Shown: piece by piece, positions 44,401 to 55,160 of the stretch | Numbering within the stretch: position 1 is the first letter of the stretch | Layout: the number at the start of each line of letters is the position of its first letter | Origin: Ichthyophis bannanicus | Taxonomy: Eukaryota; Chordata; Amphibia; Gymnophiona; Ichthyophiidae | Reading direction: 5' to 3' | Assembly (NCBI GenBank): GCA_033557465.1 | Contig: CM066034.1 | Span: forward strand, 988,009,637 to 988,073,636 | Length of the DNA: 64,000 nucleotides | The notes under the pieces: model-generated | Seen by the model: only the letters and a program-made list of their open reading frames with translations | Databases searched by the model: none | Told to the model about the DNA's origin: nothing | Made by a program: the position numbers and the translations under genes

Positions 44401-44859
44401 TCCTAAGAGGGGCTATACATTTCAAGCAAAGGTAAGAGTTTGTGGCTTTTTAAATTACTAACTCTCTGCCTGGGAGATCTTAAAAGGGTTTTGGTACATT
44501 TTTAAAACAGTTACATTATTTTGTGTGCTTTAGTTTAAAAGGGGAAATATTTTCTTTAGTGGGTAGGTTTAAAACTCTGCTTTAGTATCTTTCTCAGTTC
44601 TTTGAAGCTACTGACACCTCATCAGGTGTTAATTCCCTCCCTACCCCCCCCCCTACCCCCAACGTCTACCCATCCCTAGTCAGCAGTCTTGCTTTATAGG
44701 GCACCTCCCCAATTAACTACACACAAAGACTTGGAACAGCACATTTTGAACACACTTAAAATAAATTTAACTGGTTTTTTTTTCTGAAAGGACAGCTGGG
44801 AAACTGGCTGGTACTTTGGTAGGTCTCTCTCTCTTTTGCTTCAACAGATAGCTAAGCTC
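44401..44859. other. Possible CR1 5' UTR
   Basis: It lies directly before CR1 ORF1 in the same orientation and could be the 5' UTR of that element, with 'ctctctctcttttgcttcaacag' just upstream. I have no second copy in this window to confirm it. Confidence 0.35.
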
Positions 44860-44872
44860 CACCAACTGAACA

Positions 44873-45830
44873 ATGGCTGGGAAAAATCATATTGCCAAAG
44901 CTGTTGCCTCTGGTTACAGCTTCTGTCTCTGTCCAGACAGAGGTCCCAATGCCAGTTGTGTTTATTTATTTATTTATTTGAACTGTTGGAGGGAGGGTTC
45001 CATTTACAGGATCCTGCATGCTGAAGCTCTCAGGAAACAAGTGGAGGAACTCAGAAAGGAGTTGGTGAGGCTGAGGAGCATTCAAGACAGTGAGAGGTAC
45101 ATTGATGAGATGTCTCTTGCAACATCCAAGCTCTCCAGCAGAGAAGATGGGAGCTTACAGAATGGGAAAGGTTGGATACATGTCACCAAGGTCTGCAGAA
45201 TCACCAATCCAACTTCTCCAACCCTTGAAATGAAGAACCATTATGCAACCCTGGGAGGAGGTGAAAGCATCCCTGGAAAGGGAAGAACCAGAGCGCGAGT
45301 ACCCCAAAGTTACAGAATCAGTGACCACAACGAAGCAAAGGGTAGTGGTGGTTGGTGACTTGCTTCTGAGGGGTACTGAGGCATCCATCTCCTGACCAGA
45401 CTTGATGTCCAGAGAGGTATACTGTCTGCCAGATGCCAAAATCAGAGATGTTATGGAGAGTTTTCCAAGACTCATCAAGCGCACTGACTATTATCCAATG
45501 TTGCTAATCCATGTCGGCACAAATGATGCTGCCAGGTATCCCTCTGAGCATATCAAAAGTGACTTCATGGCTCTGGGACAGACGGTGAAGAAGATAGGGG
45601 TGCAGATGGTATTTTCTTCAATCCTCCCTGTTAAGGGTAAAGGCCAAGGCAGAGAAGCTCACATTCTGGAGATGAATGCATGGTTGTGTGGATGGTGTCA
45701 TTGAGAGTGTTTTGGTTTCCTGCACCATGGGATGCTGTTCCAAGGGTTGCAGAGCAGAGATGGCATCCATATGTCCAAGAAAGGTTGACGTGTCTTCAGT
45801 AGCAGCCTAGCTAATCAAAAGAAGAGGGCT
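44873..45830 (+). pseudogene. CR1 ORF1 with coiled coil and SGNH-esterase domain
   Basis: From MAGKNHIAKAV there is a cysteine-containing N-terminal part. A coiled-coil-like AEALRKQVEELRKELVRLRS comes next. After a frameshift near 45350, the esterase follows with GDLLLRGTEA (nucleophile block; the usual Ser of GDSLL is Leu here), HVGTNDAAR and, further on, DGIHMSKKG. A (ttta)n run at about 44965-44980, inside the N-terminal part, is a simple-sequence expansion. Stops at 45357, 45393 and 45704 make it non-functional. Confidence 0.8.
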
Positions 45831-45929
45831 TTAAACTAAATTCATTGGGGCTGGGTGAAGAAAGCCCCCAGGTAAGTGAAAGCCCCCAGATAAGAGAAAC
45901 ATTAAATACCTTTATGGAAATGGGTAAAG

Positions 45930-46602
45930 GGGGCAACATATGGAAAGCGGTGTGTATAAATGCCTGTAGCATGGGAAATAAGATGCCAGATTTTGAAGCT
46001 TTAATGGGAGAGGCTGGCTTGGATTTAGTGGCAGTTACAGAAACATGGTTCACAGAAAACCATGACTGGGATTTAACTATACTAGGCTATACTTTATTCA
46101 GAAAGGACAGGGTAGGAAAAAGGGGAGGAGGAGTGGCACTATATGTAAAAAATACTATTAAAGCTTTGGAATTACAGAGCTTAAAAGGGAGAGAGGAGGC
46201 ACTGTGGGTTAACTAGAAAAAGGGAACGAGAAATCTATTTGCATTGGCGTGATATATAGACCTCTCTCACAGGAGGAAGAGGTGGACGGAAAGTTAATTG
46301 AAGACATATGCAGCATTGCCAGGAAAGGGGAAGTGCTACTGATAGGGGATTTCAATATGTCAGATGTTGACTGGCACATTCCTGCTGCAGTATCATCTAT
46401 AAGAAAGGAAATCCTGGATTCTCTACAGGGACAACTATTCAGGCAACTGGAAACAGAACCCACACGTGAAGGGGCCATACTGAATGTGGTGCTTACCAAT
46501 GGTGAAAGTGTTTCTGATGTTATGGTGGGAGATCATTTTGCATCCAGTGATCCCCAGATGGCGTGGTTCAGTATTAGGACTAGGGCTATTAAAAACCATT
46601 AA
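45930..46602 (+). pseudogene. CR1 ORF2 endonuclease, catalytic His lost
   Basis: Blocks: CINACSMGNKMPDFEAL, VAVTETWFTENHDWD, GGGVALYVKN, then after a stop at 46214-46216 CIGVIYRPLSQEEEVDG, VLLIGDFNMSDVDWHIP and EGAILNVVLTNGE. The final SDH block reads SSDPQMAWF (codon 46552-46554 is Pro), which removes the catalytic His of the APE-type nuclease. It could not cut target DNA even if the stop were absent. Confidence 0.8.
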
Positions 46603-47318
46603 AAAGCGAGGGTCTTAGACTTTAGGAAAACTAACTTTGCCAAATGGGCCAATATCTCAGGGAGTCATTAGAAGGATGGGAACAGCTGGAGGATATAGAA
46701 AAACAGTGGGCAAAACTGAAAGGGGATATTTTAAGGGCAACCATCCTTAAAATGATAAATAAAAGGAAAAGGAGTTCGCTATGGTCTTCGAAAGAAGTAG
46801 CTGAAAAGGTGAAGAAAAAGAGGGAGATCTTCATGAAATACAAGAAATCACAGAGAGAGGAAGACAGGCATCTATATTTGGAAAATCTTAGAGAAGCTAG
46901 CAAAGTAGTCAGGAAAGCAAAGTTTCAAAAAGAGGAGGAAATAGCCACTGCAATAAAATGGGGAGATAAGACATTTTTCAGATATGTTAGTGAGAAAAGG
47001 AAGGGCAAAAGTGGTATTGTCAGACTCAAGAGTGAAAGGGAGGAATATGTAGAAGCTGATGAGGATAAAGCAGAATTGCTTAATAAATATTTCTGTTCAG
47101 TGTTCACATTATAAAGAACCAGGAGCAGGTCCTCAGAAAACACCCACAAACAGGAACAGAAGCGTGGGACATCTTGAACAATTTTCAGAAGACTGTGTTC
47201 ATGAGAAACTAGCTAAACCTAAAGTAGACAAAGATATGGGATCGGATGGGATACACCCTAGAATACTGAGGGAACTTGGGGACGTTCTAGCAGCTCCACT
47301 GACTGACCTTTTCAATCC
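46603..47318 (+). pseudogene. CR1 ORF2 linker and RT start
   Basis: Open frame 46644-47114 is the basic, Lys-rich linker between nuclease and RT (SSKEVAEKVKKKREIFMKYK, ELLNKYFCSVFT), then after a stop KPKVDKDMGSDGIHPRIL. It corresponds to the first 80 residues of the 59150-60772 protein. RT catalytic blocks are missing. Confidence 0.8.
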
Positions 47319-47602
47319 CTCGGAGTTGGGAGAAAATGCTGCTCTTTTCTCCTGCGGCTGTTCAGAGATCAGCTGGGGCTTCGGGCTTCCCCAGCTCCCT
47401 CTGCAGCCGGTCAGACACGGGACCACTTGAGTGCGGGACCATGTGCGGGCAACATTTCCGCACAATGGACGGGATGGCCCTGATTTTCCACAAGGTTCTT
47501 CTTAATCCACAAGTATCTATTTCTCAAAATGAGGGGCTTGACATTAAAAGGAATTAACACATTTAGCAAGCCTGCTAAGCCATGGGTGCCCTTGGCAGGG
47601 AT
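47319..47602. other. Unassigned GC-rich stretch
   Basis: Sequence replacing the lost CR1 RT. No motif is recognised. Confidence 0.4.
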
Positions 47603-48650
47603 ATTTATTTATTTATTATAAATTTTTATATCACTTTTTCCAAAAGATCAAATGCTGTTTACAATAAACAACGTATGAAATGAACAACAAACAGTAAATA
47701 CTCAATTACATAGAACAGTTGAACTATATACATTAGAATTAGCCTTTGCACAGAACTGAATGCCAGTCAGACAACATTGGGTACTTTTCACACTGTGATA
47801 GGTGATGGAGCTTGTCAATTTTTGGACTATGTGCATGGACAATAGAAAGGCGGTGATTGATGGGCAGGAGTAATGGAGAGGTTCATTTATGATAAAGGGT
47901 TGGTGGAATCGGTATTATTGGATTCATGTAGGCTTCCAGTTGTTTGAGGGTTTTGAGTTTGAAATAAATTTTCTTTATGGTATTGCTGATGTGTGTTTCT
48001 AGCGTAAGGTGTGTATCAAGTATAACGCCTAGATATCTTATTTCCTTTTTTATTTTAATTTCTTGGTTTTGAAGTCTTATATGTGTTGGGGGGATATAGG
48101 ATTTGTTCTTGGTCACAATTAGAACTTCAGTTTTAGTGTGATTTATGTGGAGGTTTTGTGCTTTTAGCCAGGTTGTAATTTCATTATAACAGTCCGATAG
48201 GAGTTGAAGTGGTAGGTTGGGTATAGTAAATGGAATATACATCATAATATCATCTGTGTATAGATGATATTTTACTCCAAATTTTTTGAAAATGTCACAG
48301 ACTGGCTTTATGTAAATATTGAAAAGCAAGGCTGACAACGCTGAGCCTTGTGGTAATCCAATTTCTTGTTTATATGTAGTTGAGTTTTGGTTCCCAATTC
48401 TTACGTTTTGTGTTCTATTATTTAGGTAGGATGAGAACCAATTATGTACTGTGGAATTTAAGCCTATTTGTTTCAAGTTATTGAGCATTATTGTGTGGTG
48501 TACGCTATCGAACACAGCTGATATATCAATGAAAAGTAGAATAAAGGCCTGTTTATGATTGTCGATCCCTCTTAGATATATGGATATATGTAATATCTCT
48601 GAAAGTCTCTGCTCCACCATCGTAAAAGCAAAATCAAACATGAGCAGGCA
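47603..48650 (-). mobile_element. L2-like LINE RT fragment, antisense
   Basis: The 252-codon minus frame (48641-47883) reads AFILLFIDISAVFDSVHH, IGLPQGSALSALLFNIYI, KYHLYTDDIMMYIPF and NLHINHTKTEVLIV, then YLGVILDTHLTLE. Fingers and palm with catalytic Asp (FIDIS, YTDD) are intact, and the frame is unusually clean. The thumb and C-terminus are deleted: it passes to a 3' UTR ending with (aaat)n at 47606-47640. The first of the two catalytic-loop residues is Thr instead of the usual Ala, which is tolerated in RTs. Confidence 0.8.
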
Positions 48651-49734
48651 AATCTGATTTTCACAAATTTGTCGAGGAGGTTTTTGAGCATTTCTTTTAC
48701 ATATCTTGATGCTTATTTCCAGCTTTGTTCATTTTGAACTTTCACAAGTAATTTTCCTCTAAAAGGAAAATCAAACACAGAGGGAAACTGGCACAATCAT
48801 TTCTACATCACACTTGCTGCAAGGAAAGCGGGAGGGAGGTCACTCCTGCAAGGCAGTGTGTACATTTCCTGCTGCTGCCCTTTCTCACTCCCCAGGGCAG
48901 TCGGTGGACAGAGATAAAAAACTGAAAGCAATATATTTGTGGGCATGGGGGGAGGTGAAGGGATGGGGAGAAGAGAGGATGGACAGCCTTGTTTCACACA
49001 CACACACAAATGCACACACAGTCTCCCTTTCTCACACAATCATGCAAAGTTTAAGTTTAATATATATTGGAATCCCACCAATCCAATGTCCTTGATGAGT
49101 TCCAAAAAAACACACACAATTATAACACAAGACATGGATTAGAGCACAACAAATAAAACAAGTAAATCTAAAAGCAACTTGAATTCATCATAATCATACT
49201 CAAAACCAGAACATAAATGGCAAAATATTATGATTTTTACTTTTATCTTACAGCAGAGAAGGCTTTTTCAGAAAGGACAGCCTTCATTTTAGACCAAACC
49301 ACCTACAATTCTTTTCTCTTTGTCTCACACAGACACAGACATCACCCTCTTTCTGTCTTACAGACACACATACAGTCTGCCTAATTCTTGCTCTACTTTA
49401 GAAGCACAGCCTCCCCACTGGGGCCAGTGTGATAAACAGAGCATTAAAACAGTACAATGAAGCTCGACAAACAGTTTAACACATAAGCAGAAAAACTCTC
49501 ACTCCCGATGCAAAGTGTAAACGAATGCCAAGCAAATTAATGTGATGTATGAAAAGCATGAATGCTCTAAAATGTGGGCACAAAGCCATGGCAGCATATG
49601 CTTTTCTGTACAGGTCTCAGTTTGCTCACAGCATTTCAGCAGTGATCAGTTCCTTCAGTGACAGCTATGCAATCCCAAGTCGGTATTCAATAGGAGACTG
49701 GACAGCCGTCACTGAAGGGCCAATTGCAGAAATA
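48651..49734. other. Unassigned; CA-rich stretches
   Basis: No gene is recognised. Short (ca)n tracts lie at about 48997-49020 and 49110. The rest looks like unique or very old sequence. Confidence 0.45.
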
Positions 49735-50318
49735 TAGAAAATGACTGTGAATAAAGACCATATAACCCAGCCATACACACCAACTATTAAACTCTCAATC
49801 TCTTCCTCCCCCTCAGAGATCCTTGTCCCATGCTCTCTTGAATTCAGATATACAGTAGTCCTAATCTCTACCACCTTCTATGGACCCACCACCCTTCCCT
49901 TAGATTACTCTTGAGATCATCCCCTTTCACCTTCATATTATGTCCTCTCATTCCAGAGCTTCCTTTCCAAATGAGGTCTCACCAGCGGCACTGTCACCTT
50001 CGTTTCCCTGTTGACCATTCGTCCCCCTGTGCACCCACGCATCCTCTGTCACCTTTTCTACTTGTATGGCCACCTTAAAATCATCAGATACAATCTGTGC
50101 CAGGTCCCGCTCTTCTTTCAAGCACTGAAGTACTTCACTTCCTACAGTGAACCTCTCCTTTGGGTTTTTGCTGCTCAAATGCATGACCCTGCATTGGAAA
50201 TCCAAGTCTAGACTATTCTTCAAGATTTGCAAAATCACTCATGTTGTCCACAGCTTCCTGAGTGTCTACCCTATTGCAGATTTTGCTATAATCCACAAAG
50301 AGGCAAACACAACATGGT
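49735..50318 (-). mobile_element. Degenerate CR1 RT C-terminus, antisense
   Basis: The minus-strand frame 50238-49948 reads VMHLSSKNPKERFTVGSEVL, then EERDLAQIVSDDFKVAIQVEK, matching CR1 after the FADD block. It is highly diverged with a frameshift after VEKVTEDAW. It ends exactly where a CR1 group C 3' end starts. Confidence 0.75.
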
Positions 50319-50654
50319 AACATAGTATATGACAGCAGATAAAGACCAGTATGGTCCATCTAGTCTGCCCAATAAGTGGCTAGAGTAGTTGTAACCATTG
50401 CCCCGTGCAGGCCACCCCCCTCTGTGCCTTTGTTTAGGGTTGTACCCGTCAATCTGTGCAGATCACCCCCCTCTATTTGTTGAGCTATAGAAGATATTTA
50501 AGTTTGCATTGATTTCATCCTCTTGCGATAAAGGGATCCACTGTTTCTGTCCCATGCTATTTTGAATTCCATCACAGTATTTGCCCCCACCACCTCTATT
50601 GGGAGAGCATTCCATGCATCCACCATCCTTTCAATGAAAAAGTATTTCCTGATG
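50319..50654 (-). mobile_element. CR1 group C 3' end, antisense
   Basis: Starts 'ggtaacatagtatatgacagcagat' and covers the 3' UTR plus the codons for the C-terminal FKIAWDRNSGS block. It adjoins an opposite-strand piece of the same segment at 50655. Confidence 0.8.
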
Positions 50655-50784
50655 GAAATGGTAGGGGCAAATACAGTGACAGAATTCAAAATGTCATGGG
50701 ACAGACACAGTGGATCCCTTTATAGCAACAGGATAAAATAAAAATGAACTTAACTATCTCTTAAATCTCAACAAATAGGGGTGA
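50655..50784 (+). mobile_element. CR1 group C 3' piece, sense strand
   Basis: Reads TVTEFKMSWDRHSGSLYS on the plus strand, repeating in reverse part of 50500-50600, and runs to 'caacaaataggggtgacc', where the LANCL3-like exon is cut. Together with the previous feature it forms an inverted pair. Confidence 0.75.
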
Positions 50785-51047
50785 CCGAGAGGAGAGTCGA
50801 GGAGGCGGCTGGCCGCGCGCAGGTAGCGGGAGCGGCGCGAAGCGAAGAGCGGACACAGACTGAGCCGGTACAGCATGTAGGCCATGCCGGCTGGACCCCT
50901 GTACAGCCCGACGGCTCCGCTCTCGCCGGTCACCGCCCGCAGCACCTGGTCCACCGTGCTAGTCACCAGAGCCTCGGCCCCCGCCCCGACCCGGAGACGC
51001 CCCGCGTAGTCCTCGAAGCGGTTCGCGAAGCAGCGGGAGCTCTCCAT
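50785..51047 (-). pseudogene. LANCL3: LANCL3-like first coding exon, truncated
   Basis: The ATG at 51047 opens MESSRCFANRFEDYAGRL, followed by LVTSTVDQVLRAV and GPAGMAYMLYRLSLCPLFA, ending RYLRAASRLLDSPL before CR1 sequence. The RCFANRF.DY start and the G..G.AYMLY block are typical of vertebrate LanC-like proteins, closest in my recollection to LANCL3; LANCL1 and LANCL2 start differently. About 86 codons remain of a protein of roughly 420, and no later exon is visible on the minus strand. The zinc and glutathione-binding core of the family would lie in the missing part. High CpG content suits a first exon. It could be a broken gene, a duplicated exon, or an exon whose rest was moved by the CR1 insertion. 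Confidence 0.6.
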
Positions 51048-51135
51048 GACTGGGGGACGGGAGGAGCGAGACGGAGGCGGGGAGAAGGCAGGCAGAGGGC
51101 GATAACGCTGTGAGAGGAGGAGAGAGCGCGGGCTC
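50785..51135 (-). promoter_or_regulatory. CpG-rich segment around LANCL3-like ATG
   Basis: This is the most CpG-dense stretch in the window outside the DIRS element. It covers the exon and about 90 bp upstream and then runs into the minisatellite. It looks like a small CpG-island promoter; no TATA box is seen. Confidence 0.45.
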
Positions 51136-52242
51136 TGAGAGAAATACGACCAGTCATATTACCAGTAAAAAACACCGTGAGAGAAATACCACCAGTCATA
51201 TTACCAGTAAAACCCACCGTGAGAGGAGAGAGCGCGGGCTCTGAGAGAAATACGACCAGTCATATTACCAGTAAAAACCACCGTGAGAGAAATACCACCA
51301 GTCATATTACCAGTAAAACACACCGTGAGAGTAATACCACCAGTAAAACACACCGTGAGAGGAGAGAGTGCGTGCTCTGAGAGAAATACGACCAGTCATA
51401 TTATCAGTAAAAACCACCTTGAGAGTAATACCACCAGTAATATTACCAGTAAAAACCACCATGAGAGGAGAGAACGCAGACTCTGAGAGAAATACCACCG
51501 GTAATATTACCAGTAAAAACCACCGTGAGAGGAGAGAGCACATGCTCTGAGAGAAATAATACCAGTAATATTACCAGTAAAAACAACCGTGAGAGAAATA
51601 CCACCAGTAAAAACCACCGTGAGAGGAGAGAGTGCAAGCTCTAAGAGAAATACCACCAGTAATATTACCAGTAAAAACCACCGTGAGAGGAGAGAGCGCA
51701 TGCTCTGAGAGAAATAATACCAGTAATATTACCAGTAAAAACCACCGTGAGAGGAGGAGAGAGAGCGGGCTTTGAGAGAAATACCTCCAGTAAAACCAAC
51801 CTGAGAGAGGGTGAGCTCAGAGAGAAATATGACCAGTAAAACCACCCTCAGAAGAGAGAGACAGGACAGAAGTATGAATACTACCAGTAAAACCAACCTG
51901 AAAGGAGGAGAGAGAGCAAGCTGTGAGAGAAATTTGACCAGTAAAACCAACCTGAGAGAGAGGGTGGGCCCTGAGAGAAATATGACCAGTAAAACCACCC
52001 TCAGAAGAGAGAGACAGGACAGAAGTATAAATACTACCGGTAAAACCAACCTGAAAGGAGGAGAGAGAGCAAGCTGTGAAAGAAATTTGACCAGTAAAAC
52101 CAACCTGAGAGAGAGGGTGGGCCCTGAGAGAAATATGACCAGTAAAACCACCCTCAGAAGAGAGAGACAGGACAGAAGTATAAATACTACCAGTAAAACC
52201 AACCTGAAAGGAGGAGAGAGAGCAAGCTGTGAAAGAAATTTG
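51110..52242. repeat. Minisatellite field, part 1 (42/64-bp and 153-bp units)
   Basis: From 51110 to about 51780 a 42-bp module (gagagaaataccaccagtaa...accgt type) alternates with a 22-bp spacer (gagaggagagagcgcgggctct), giving 64- and 106-bp periods. From 51820 the period is 153 bp: starts at 51820, 51973 and 52126, nearly identical, the last copy cut at about 52242 by the Penelope-like element. As 153 is a multiple of three and stops are absent, both strands show long spurious frames. Confidence 0.9.
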
Positions 52243-55160
52243 AATATCAAAATATAAGAATACCCCAGCACACAGAACCTCCCGTGTAAATAAATCATCA
52301 ATCATAAATAGGGAAATACACTCTCTTTTTGTCGGAGTAACCAGTCAAGAGGAAGCAGGAGAAAACCCGCTCCTCGCCGTGGTCAGTCCATTTTACTCAT
52401 TTTAAATGCTTGAAAACTTAGCTTTTTTCTTTAAATTCAGCCATTAGAGAATCCAGAAAACACAACGTGCCATGTTTTGAGCCAGTCATATCATCTATGG
52501 CCCTGCATCAGGTGAAAGTTGTGGAATCCCAAAGATAGGCTTTTAGTTGAAGCACAACGGTTAGGTTTAAAAAGAGGATAGCGTGTGACGTCATTGTACA
52601 CGGAGAAATCTGCGCAGCCAATGGGTCACTCATACGTAACAAGCACATGATTTTTGGGAGAACCCACATCAAGGGAATCCCAATGAAGTCATTCCTGTCA
52701 AATCATCACAAGAGTGTGTGCCACTCTACAGAGGCATTAAGACCCTGAGGGGAAACTGTGTTCAACATAAATATCCATCGTTGTTCGGTGCGTTGCAATT
52801 TAGCAGTACGATCCCCTCCGCAAGGATCGCTAGGAACATGATCTAAAACCCGCCAGTATAATTGATGAAACAGATGATTTTCTTGAAGGCAATGAGCAAC
52901 CATAGGTGCCGACATTTCTTTCATCCGTAAGCGGGACTTATGTTCACCAAGGCGGAGTTTGACTTTACGAGTAGTGCGACCCACGTAAAGCAATCCACAA
53001 GGACAACTAATAAGGTAAACAACAAAAAGGGAATCACAGTCGGTACGCCAGTGAGAACGATAAACCTTAGATGTTGAAGTATGTTGCCAAACCGAGCCAG
53101 TTATTGCCATTGCACAATAAGAACATGATCCACAAGTGTAATGACCTGGATTATCATGAAAAATAGGAGGTCGATCCGTTGGCCAAGATGATTTTACAAT
53201 CCGGTCACGGAGATTCGGTGCCTGCGAATAGGCCACCCTTAATCGTTTACCTAAAAAATAGGGGTGGACAGATAGCACCGGCCAATACCGACGGATGATG
53301 TTAACCAATTTAGGAACTCCGGCCAGAAATGGGAAAATACCTGTAAAACCATCCTCCTCCTGATTAGCTGATGAACGTGGAAACAGTAGCCATTCTCGAT
53401 GAAAAAATCGAGCCCGCTTATAGGCCTTCTTTATTAGGGACAGGGGATACCCTCTCATTAACAATCGGCTCTGTATATCCTCAGCAGATTTCCAGAAATC
53501 ATCCAACGAAGAACAGTTTCGGCATAGCCTCAAAAATTGACCGAACGGGAGACCCCGTTTTAATGACGAAGGGTGAAAACTGGAAAATTTAAGCAATGTG
53601 TTGCGTTGGACTGGTTTTCTAAATAATGTAGTAGAAATCCATTCAGAGGACAGAAATATGGTGAGGTCTAAAAATTGAATAGACCGTCGGTCATACACGG
53701 CAGTAAACTGAATGTGTGGAGAATGCGTGTTTAAAGAGCTCACAAAAGATTGTAGATCTACCTGAGAACCCGACCACAAAAAAAATACATCATCCAAGAA
53801 ACGTCGCCAAAACTGTACATAATGAAACAGGGGGGAGGTGTAAATGTATTTCTCCTCAAAAAGGGCCATGTAGATGGTAGCAACTGAGGGGGCTACCGTA
53901 GCCCCCATTGCAATACCAAATGTTTGCCTATAGAAAACCCCATCATGTAAAAAATAATTATCATTCAAAACCATATCCAGCATGATTATTAAAAAAGATC
54001 GCGAAATCCGCGGAGGCAGGTTGAGTGGATAATCAGCCAAACAGCGAAGTACTTCTTGTTGGTCTATATTTGTGTAGAGTGCTTGCACATCCAGAGATAC
54101 CAGGAACGTATAAGCAGGATAATCAGTACACGATGACAACTGTACAAGGAAATCCCCCGTGTCCCGGATATAGGAAGGAACCCCTGATGCTGCTGGTTGT
54201 AGGAACACATCACAAAATTTAGAAAGGGGTTCCAGCAAAGAATCCCGGCATGACACTATTGGTCGACCCAGAGGGTAGTGGTGGTCCTTATGAATCTTAG
54301 GGACCAAGTAAAAAACGGGAATTTTTGGGTTTGAATTAATCAAAAATCGAAATTCACGACCAGTTATCCACCCCCGCTGAAACGCATCCAGCATAAGGGA
54401 CTTCACCTTCTGTAATAATTCTGACGTCGGATCCCCTGAGAGGGGCTGATAATGTGTGCGATTCTGAAGGTGTATCTGAAGCTCAGCATGATACTGGTCA
54501 GGAGACAGCACAACAATTGCCCCCCCCCTTTTGTCCGCACGACGGATGATAAGAATCTGAAAAATCCCGCAAAGCTTTAAATTGTTCCCGTGAAAGATTC
54601 GGATAGGCAGGAGGAAAAGTGGTCTCCAATTCATTCAAATCTCTTATGACCAGATTTTGAAAAGTTGAAATAACCGGGTCAATTGGTCCTGGAGGAAGCC
54701 ATCGAGAGGGACCATAAATTACTGAAGAGTCACCTCCTGTAGTCTGCTGAGAAAAATATAAAGAAACCCGTAATTTTCGAAAAAGCCGATGGAGTGCCAA
54801 CCGCACCTCAAAACCATCGTAACGAGAAGTCGGGACAAACGAAAGTCCCATTTCCAATAGCTGTAATTGAGAAGGGGATAGAGATCTACCAGACAAGTTG
54901 AACACTACTGATTCCGAGTGCGGGATCGAGTCTCGGGACCCTCCCAAAAATCCGGTTGGTATTGATATGGCCCCCTCGTCTTGAATCCGTCCCTTCAGAA
55001 TCTGTTGAATCGTCAGAGCTCACTGCAAAAGACACTTGTTTTGTAGGAGCTACAAATTGCCCCGTAGATGACATCCATTTATAAACACAGTGATTGTCGT
55101 AATCAGACTTGTCCCGTCGAAATTTACGTATTTTAAGACCACGGACGTGATCCCTAAATG
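52243..55160 (-). mobile_element. Penelope-like element, nearly full length
   Basis: About 2.9 kb inserted in the minisatellite field: the left flank ends 'gtgaaagaaatttga' and the right flank resumes 'caacctgagaggag', both repeat-unit sequence. The coding region fills 55162-52706, followed by about 460 bp of 3' UTR. Penelope elements encode one RT-GIY-YIG protein and often carry complex terminal repeats; I do not see a second copy of the ends here. Confidence 0.85.
52706..55160 (-). pseudogene. Penelope RT-GIY-YIG protein
   Basis: The 642-codon frame (54634-52706) has DKRGGAIVVL (35-43), FYLVPKIHKD (108-117), SLDVQALYTNI (180-190), AMGATVAPSVA (242-252), RFLDDVFF (278-285, catalytic DD), IQFLDLTI (319-326), a CGSCSYC cysteine knuckle (501-507) and the endonuclease with VVYLI (538-542) and LYVGRTTRKVKLRLGEH (549-565). 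These are the canonical PLE RT and GIY-YIG blocks, all intact. Upstream frames (54947-54530 and 55160-54950) hold the N-terminus but are shifted, at the C9 run 54520-54528 and near 54970 ('ccccc'). Apart from these two homopolymer shifts, no stop breaks the protein, so it is young or the shifts are sequencing errors. Confidence 0.85.

Larger units (their letters stand above)
44860..47318 (+). mobile_element. CR1 LINE group A, ORF1 and first half of ORF2
   Basis: ORF1 (44873-45830), endonuclease (45930-46602) and the start of RT (46603-47318) follow in CR1 order. It breaks off after DGIHPRILRELGDVLAAPLTDLFN, where unrelated GC-rich sequence begins. The RT core and the 3' end are absent, which is the opposite of normal 5' truncation and implies a later deletion or rearrangement. 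Confidence 0.85.

Noticed and set aside
51110..52242. CRISPR-like regularly spaced repeats
   Set aside because: Units are degenerate, directly tandem, of variable length and without unique spacers; the context is vertebrate.
51729..52301. 190-codon antisense frame with Leu/Ser/Val repeats resembling a membrane protein
   Set aside because: It is the translation of the 153-bp and 42-bp tandem repeats; the period is a multiple of three, so open frames are expected.
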